Origin: Azadirachta indica
Lineage: Eukaryota > Streptophyta > Magnoliopsida > Sapindales > Meliaceae
NCBI GenBank assembly: GCA_022749755.1
Contig: CM040451.1
Location: 16,252,825-16,316,824 of the forward strand
Length of the DNA: 64,000 bases
Reading direction: 5' to 3'
Within the stretch, counting starts at the first letter, position 1; every line of letters begins with the position of its first letter. A program made the translations under genes and the position numbers. The notes under the pieces were generated by a model. The model did no database searches and was not told the DNA's origin. It saw only the letters and a list, made by a program, of their open reading frames with translations. Below are positions 61,522-64,000 of the stretch, piece by piece.

Positions 61522-62617
61522 GGGCAAATGACATATAAACCCCTATTTTATTGCGTGAATAATATTTATATCTTTACTTCGAAAATAATTGTCAAATACA
61601 CCACTTTTGTCAACTTTTCTATTAATATTAACTGCTGACCTATATTGATTGGTTCAATAATAAAAATATCTCTCTAACTTTTATTTGACCAATATAATAA
61701 CATAAATGTCATTCTATACAATTTTTAGTTGATTTTTTTAGTTAAATAAATTAGTCATATGAAAACAATTTTATTTCAGTTAAAAAAGTAAAAGTTTAAT
61801 TTATTTTTAATTCTATTTTTTATTTTTAATTTAACGTTTCCATTTTTACTTTTTATTTTAAATTTTCCATCTTTTTTATTTTTGCTTTTAGGGTCTCCTT
61901 TTTGTTAATTTTTATTTGTTCACCCTAATCCATAATTGATGCAAAACTTATATATTAGCAAACAATAATCGTAAATTAACTATGTGACAAGAAACTAGTC
62001 AAACAATATAAAATTAACTAAAAATAATGATATTTTTATGTCTAAGTGTAATTTTTCAACATATATTCAATTTTCTTTCAACAAATATCACTATTTTTAA
62101 TTCTTTTTTTTTTGTTGTTTCACTATATTTGTTTTCACTTATGGGATTTATAATTATTGCTAACCAATATATGGGCATTGTTTCAGTTATGGATTAGGGT
62201 GAAAAACATAAAATGAAAAAAGGTGAACACTTTAAAATCAGTAATCAAAAAAAAAAAAAAGATGAAAACTTTAAAACCAAAAATCAAAAAAGAAAGATGG
62301 AAAACTTAAAATAAAAAATAAAAAATAGAATTGAAAATAAATTAAACTTTTACTTTTTTAATTGAAATAAAATTGTCTTAATTTAACTAATTTATTTAAT
62401 TAAAAAATCAACTAAAATAATAAAGAAGGGTATTTATGTAATTATATTGGTCAAACAAGGGTTAGAGGAATATTTTTTCATTGAACTAGTCAAGATGAGT
62501 CAACAATTAATATTAATTGAGAAAATTGACAAAAGGTGTATGTTTGACAATTATTTTCTAAGTAAGCTTGTAAATATCGTTCAGGTAATAAAGTAGAGGT
62601 CCAAATATCGTTTGTTC
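61522..62617. mobile_element. 1.1 kb element with ~330-430 bp inverted repeats
   Basis: The left arm (61522 to about 61860: GGGCAAATGACATATAAACC, CTATTTTATTGCGTGAATAA, AAAATAATTGTCAAATACACC, TTGACCAATATAATAACATA) is the imperfect reverse complement of about 62260-62617. A further inner pair around TTCACCCTAATCCATAA matches TTATGGATTAGGGTGAA. Unit 0 of the surrounding array lacks the element at the same place. No transposase and no clear target duplication. Confidence 0.75.
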
Positions 62618-63261
62618 ATGTTTCTATGATTGTGTAGGCTACTATTTTTTGCACAAGGACAAATAATGTTAAAGTTCTAATGATAAAAGTAATATGTCAC
62701 GTGGGCCTATTTTTGTGCTTCCACGTGAAAATATTCATCTCAGCATGCACACCAATATAATTCACCAGCTTCCTTGTGACAAAACCTCACTACGAAATGA
62801 ACTGTAAATTAGGCTTATAAAGTCCAAGATCTATGGGCTTAGGACAAAATGATACAAGACTAAAAAAAAACTGATGTGTGCTTAATAAATTCGATGAGAA
62901 ATTGCTCCAAGGAGTTAACCTTGCTCAGAATTAGAGGTGAATGCTATTAATGTGGCGTCATCATCATCCCATTGGATAACATCGTGACCAATGATAGAGC
63001 AATATGTAAGAGGGTTATAGTCAGACAACCAATAGTTGATTTACTTTTTGTTCGAATGAATGGCAGACATAATTCCTTCTCCATAAAGTCACTAATGGGT
63101 TTATGTGAACTAAGAAAAAGATATGAAAAAGTGCCATAAAATGAAGGAAATTGTTCCTTTAATATTTTAAGCATTAAGTGAATTTGATAAGATATGTAGG
63201 CCAACATATATCACTCACACCAACAACAGTTTATAAATAACAGGATATTTAGTGGCAAATA

Positions 63262-63735
63262 AAAGGGAAAATGACATATAGACCTCTATTTTATTGCTTG
63301 AATAACATTTATACTTCGACTTTGAAAATAATTATCAAACACACCACTTCTGTGAATTTTTTTCATTAAATTAACTGTTAACTCATGTTGACTAATTCAA
63401 TAATAAAAATACCCCTCTGACATTTATTTGACCAATATAATAATTTAAATGCCATTATTTACAATTTGTAGTTGATTTTTTTAGTTAAATAAATTAGTTA
63501 TATGAAGACAATTTTATTTCAGTTAAAAAAGTAAAAGTTTAATTTATTTTCAATTCTATTTTTTATTTTTTATTTTAATGTTTCAATCTTTCTTTTTTTT
63601 TGATTTAAAAGTTTCTATTTTTCTATTTTTGATTTTAAAATTTCCATCTTTTTTTTTTATTTGTTCACCCTAATCAATAATTGAAGCAATACTAGTATAT
63701 TAGCAAACAATAATCATAAATTAACTAAGTAATAA
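63262..63735. mobile_element. Left portion of the same inverted-repeat element, right arm deleted
   Basis: Aligns with 61522 to about 61985 (GACATATAGACCTCTATTTT, TTTGACCAATATAATAA, AGCAAACAATAATCATAAAT). At about 63735 it joins directly to the R segment (AATAATGTTAAAGTTCTAA), so the centre and right arm present in unit 1 are absent. Confidence 0.7.
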
Positions 63736-64000
63736 ATAATGTTAAAGTTCTAAGGATAAAAGTAACATTTGACGTGGGCCTATTTTTGGGCACCCATGTG
63801 AAAATATTCGTCTCAACATGCCCACCAACATAACTCACGAGCTTCACTATAGTAGAACCTAGCTGTGAAATGAATGGTAAATTAGGCTTATAAGGCCCAA
63901 GATCTAAGGGCCTAGGACAAAATGATTCGGGACTAAGAAAAAAGTGACGTGTGCTTAATAAATTCAATGATAAAGCACTCCAAGCAATTGACCTTGCTCA

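Larger units (their letters stand above)
60810..64000. repeat. Tandem array of three related units, two interrupted by a transposon
   Basis: Each unit has a short S segment (ATAAG.TA.GTA...CATATATCA then AGATATTTAGT-like; starts about 60810, 61428, 63170) and an R segment (GATAAAAGTAACATGTCAC then CTTAATAAATTCAATGAGAA; starts about 60945, 62665, 63738). Unit 0 is about 620 bases with no insertion, unit 1 has a complete inverted-repeat element between S and R, unit 2 has only that element's left part. The array runs off the window. The open frame 60977-61279 in unit 0 is not kept in units 1 and 2. Confidence 0.8.

Noticed and set aside
1..64000. CRISPR array, bacterial operon or prokaryotic island
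   Set aside because: No regularly spaced identical repeats; the genes have plant introns and families. The direct repeats present are transposon-related or local duplications.

Overview
The window is eukaryotic nuclear DNA from a flowering plant, most likely a eudicot. It is very AT-rich, genes are split by GT...AG introns, intergenic DNA is full of small terminal-inverted-repeat elements, SINEs and microsatellites, and every recognisable protein belongs to a plant family. The species cannot be named from sequence alone. A run of exactly 100 Ns (29001-29100) shows it is a draft scaffold.

Layout. 1-6.0 kb: AT-rich DNA with a MULE-like inverted-repeat element, a TA/GA microsatellite and small foldback elements. 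6.2-7.2 kb (+): an intronless EXORDIUM/PHI-1-like secreted protein. 8.05-12.56 kb (-): a five-exon Golgi-type alpha-1,4-glycosyltransferase-like gene (At4g19900 type) with two apparent +1 frameshifts in exon 1. 14.56-17.42 kb (-): a DCD-domain protein with a roughly 3 kb leader intron and a promoter carrying a TCP-type site. 24.86-29.0 kb (+): a seven-exon P-class PPR gene (At2g35130 type) cut off by the gap. 29.1-37.5 kb: a duplicated block holding a promoter relic, an intergenic module and LRR receptor kinase copy A, which is a pseudogene. 37.5-43.8 kb: AT-rich DNA with MITEs. 43.84-46.13 kb (-): a two-exon progesterone 5-beta-reductase/iridoid-synthase-like (PRISE) gene with a SINE in its intron. 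46.1-56.4 kb: duplicated flanks, a second copy of the intergenic module, an unidentified gene-like stretch and an LTR-like fragment. 56.67-59.85 kb (+): LRR receptor kinase copy B, intact. 60.8-64.0 kb: a tandem array of three related units, one carrying a complete 1.1 kb inverted-repeat element.

The genes do not form one pathway. The connecting theme is local duplication. The two receptor kinases are non-RD (HCD in the catalytic loop), as in the XA21/EFR immune-receptor type, and share coding sequence, promoter, 3' flank and a 3'UTR intron. Copy A differs in exon-1 length by exactly one base and carries one stop codon. Paralogous pieces provide internal empty sites that date or delimit transposon insertions, the clearest being a 522 bp element at 36839-37360 with a perfect 9 bp target duplication.

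No new biochemical system was found. The most informative observations are the young receptor pseudogene that could encode a secreted LRR-only protein, the orphan promoter copy, the frameshifted glycosyltransferase and the transposon empty-site comparisons.
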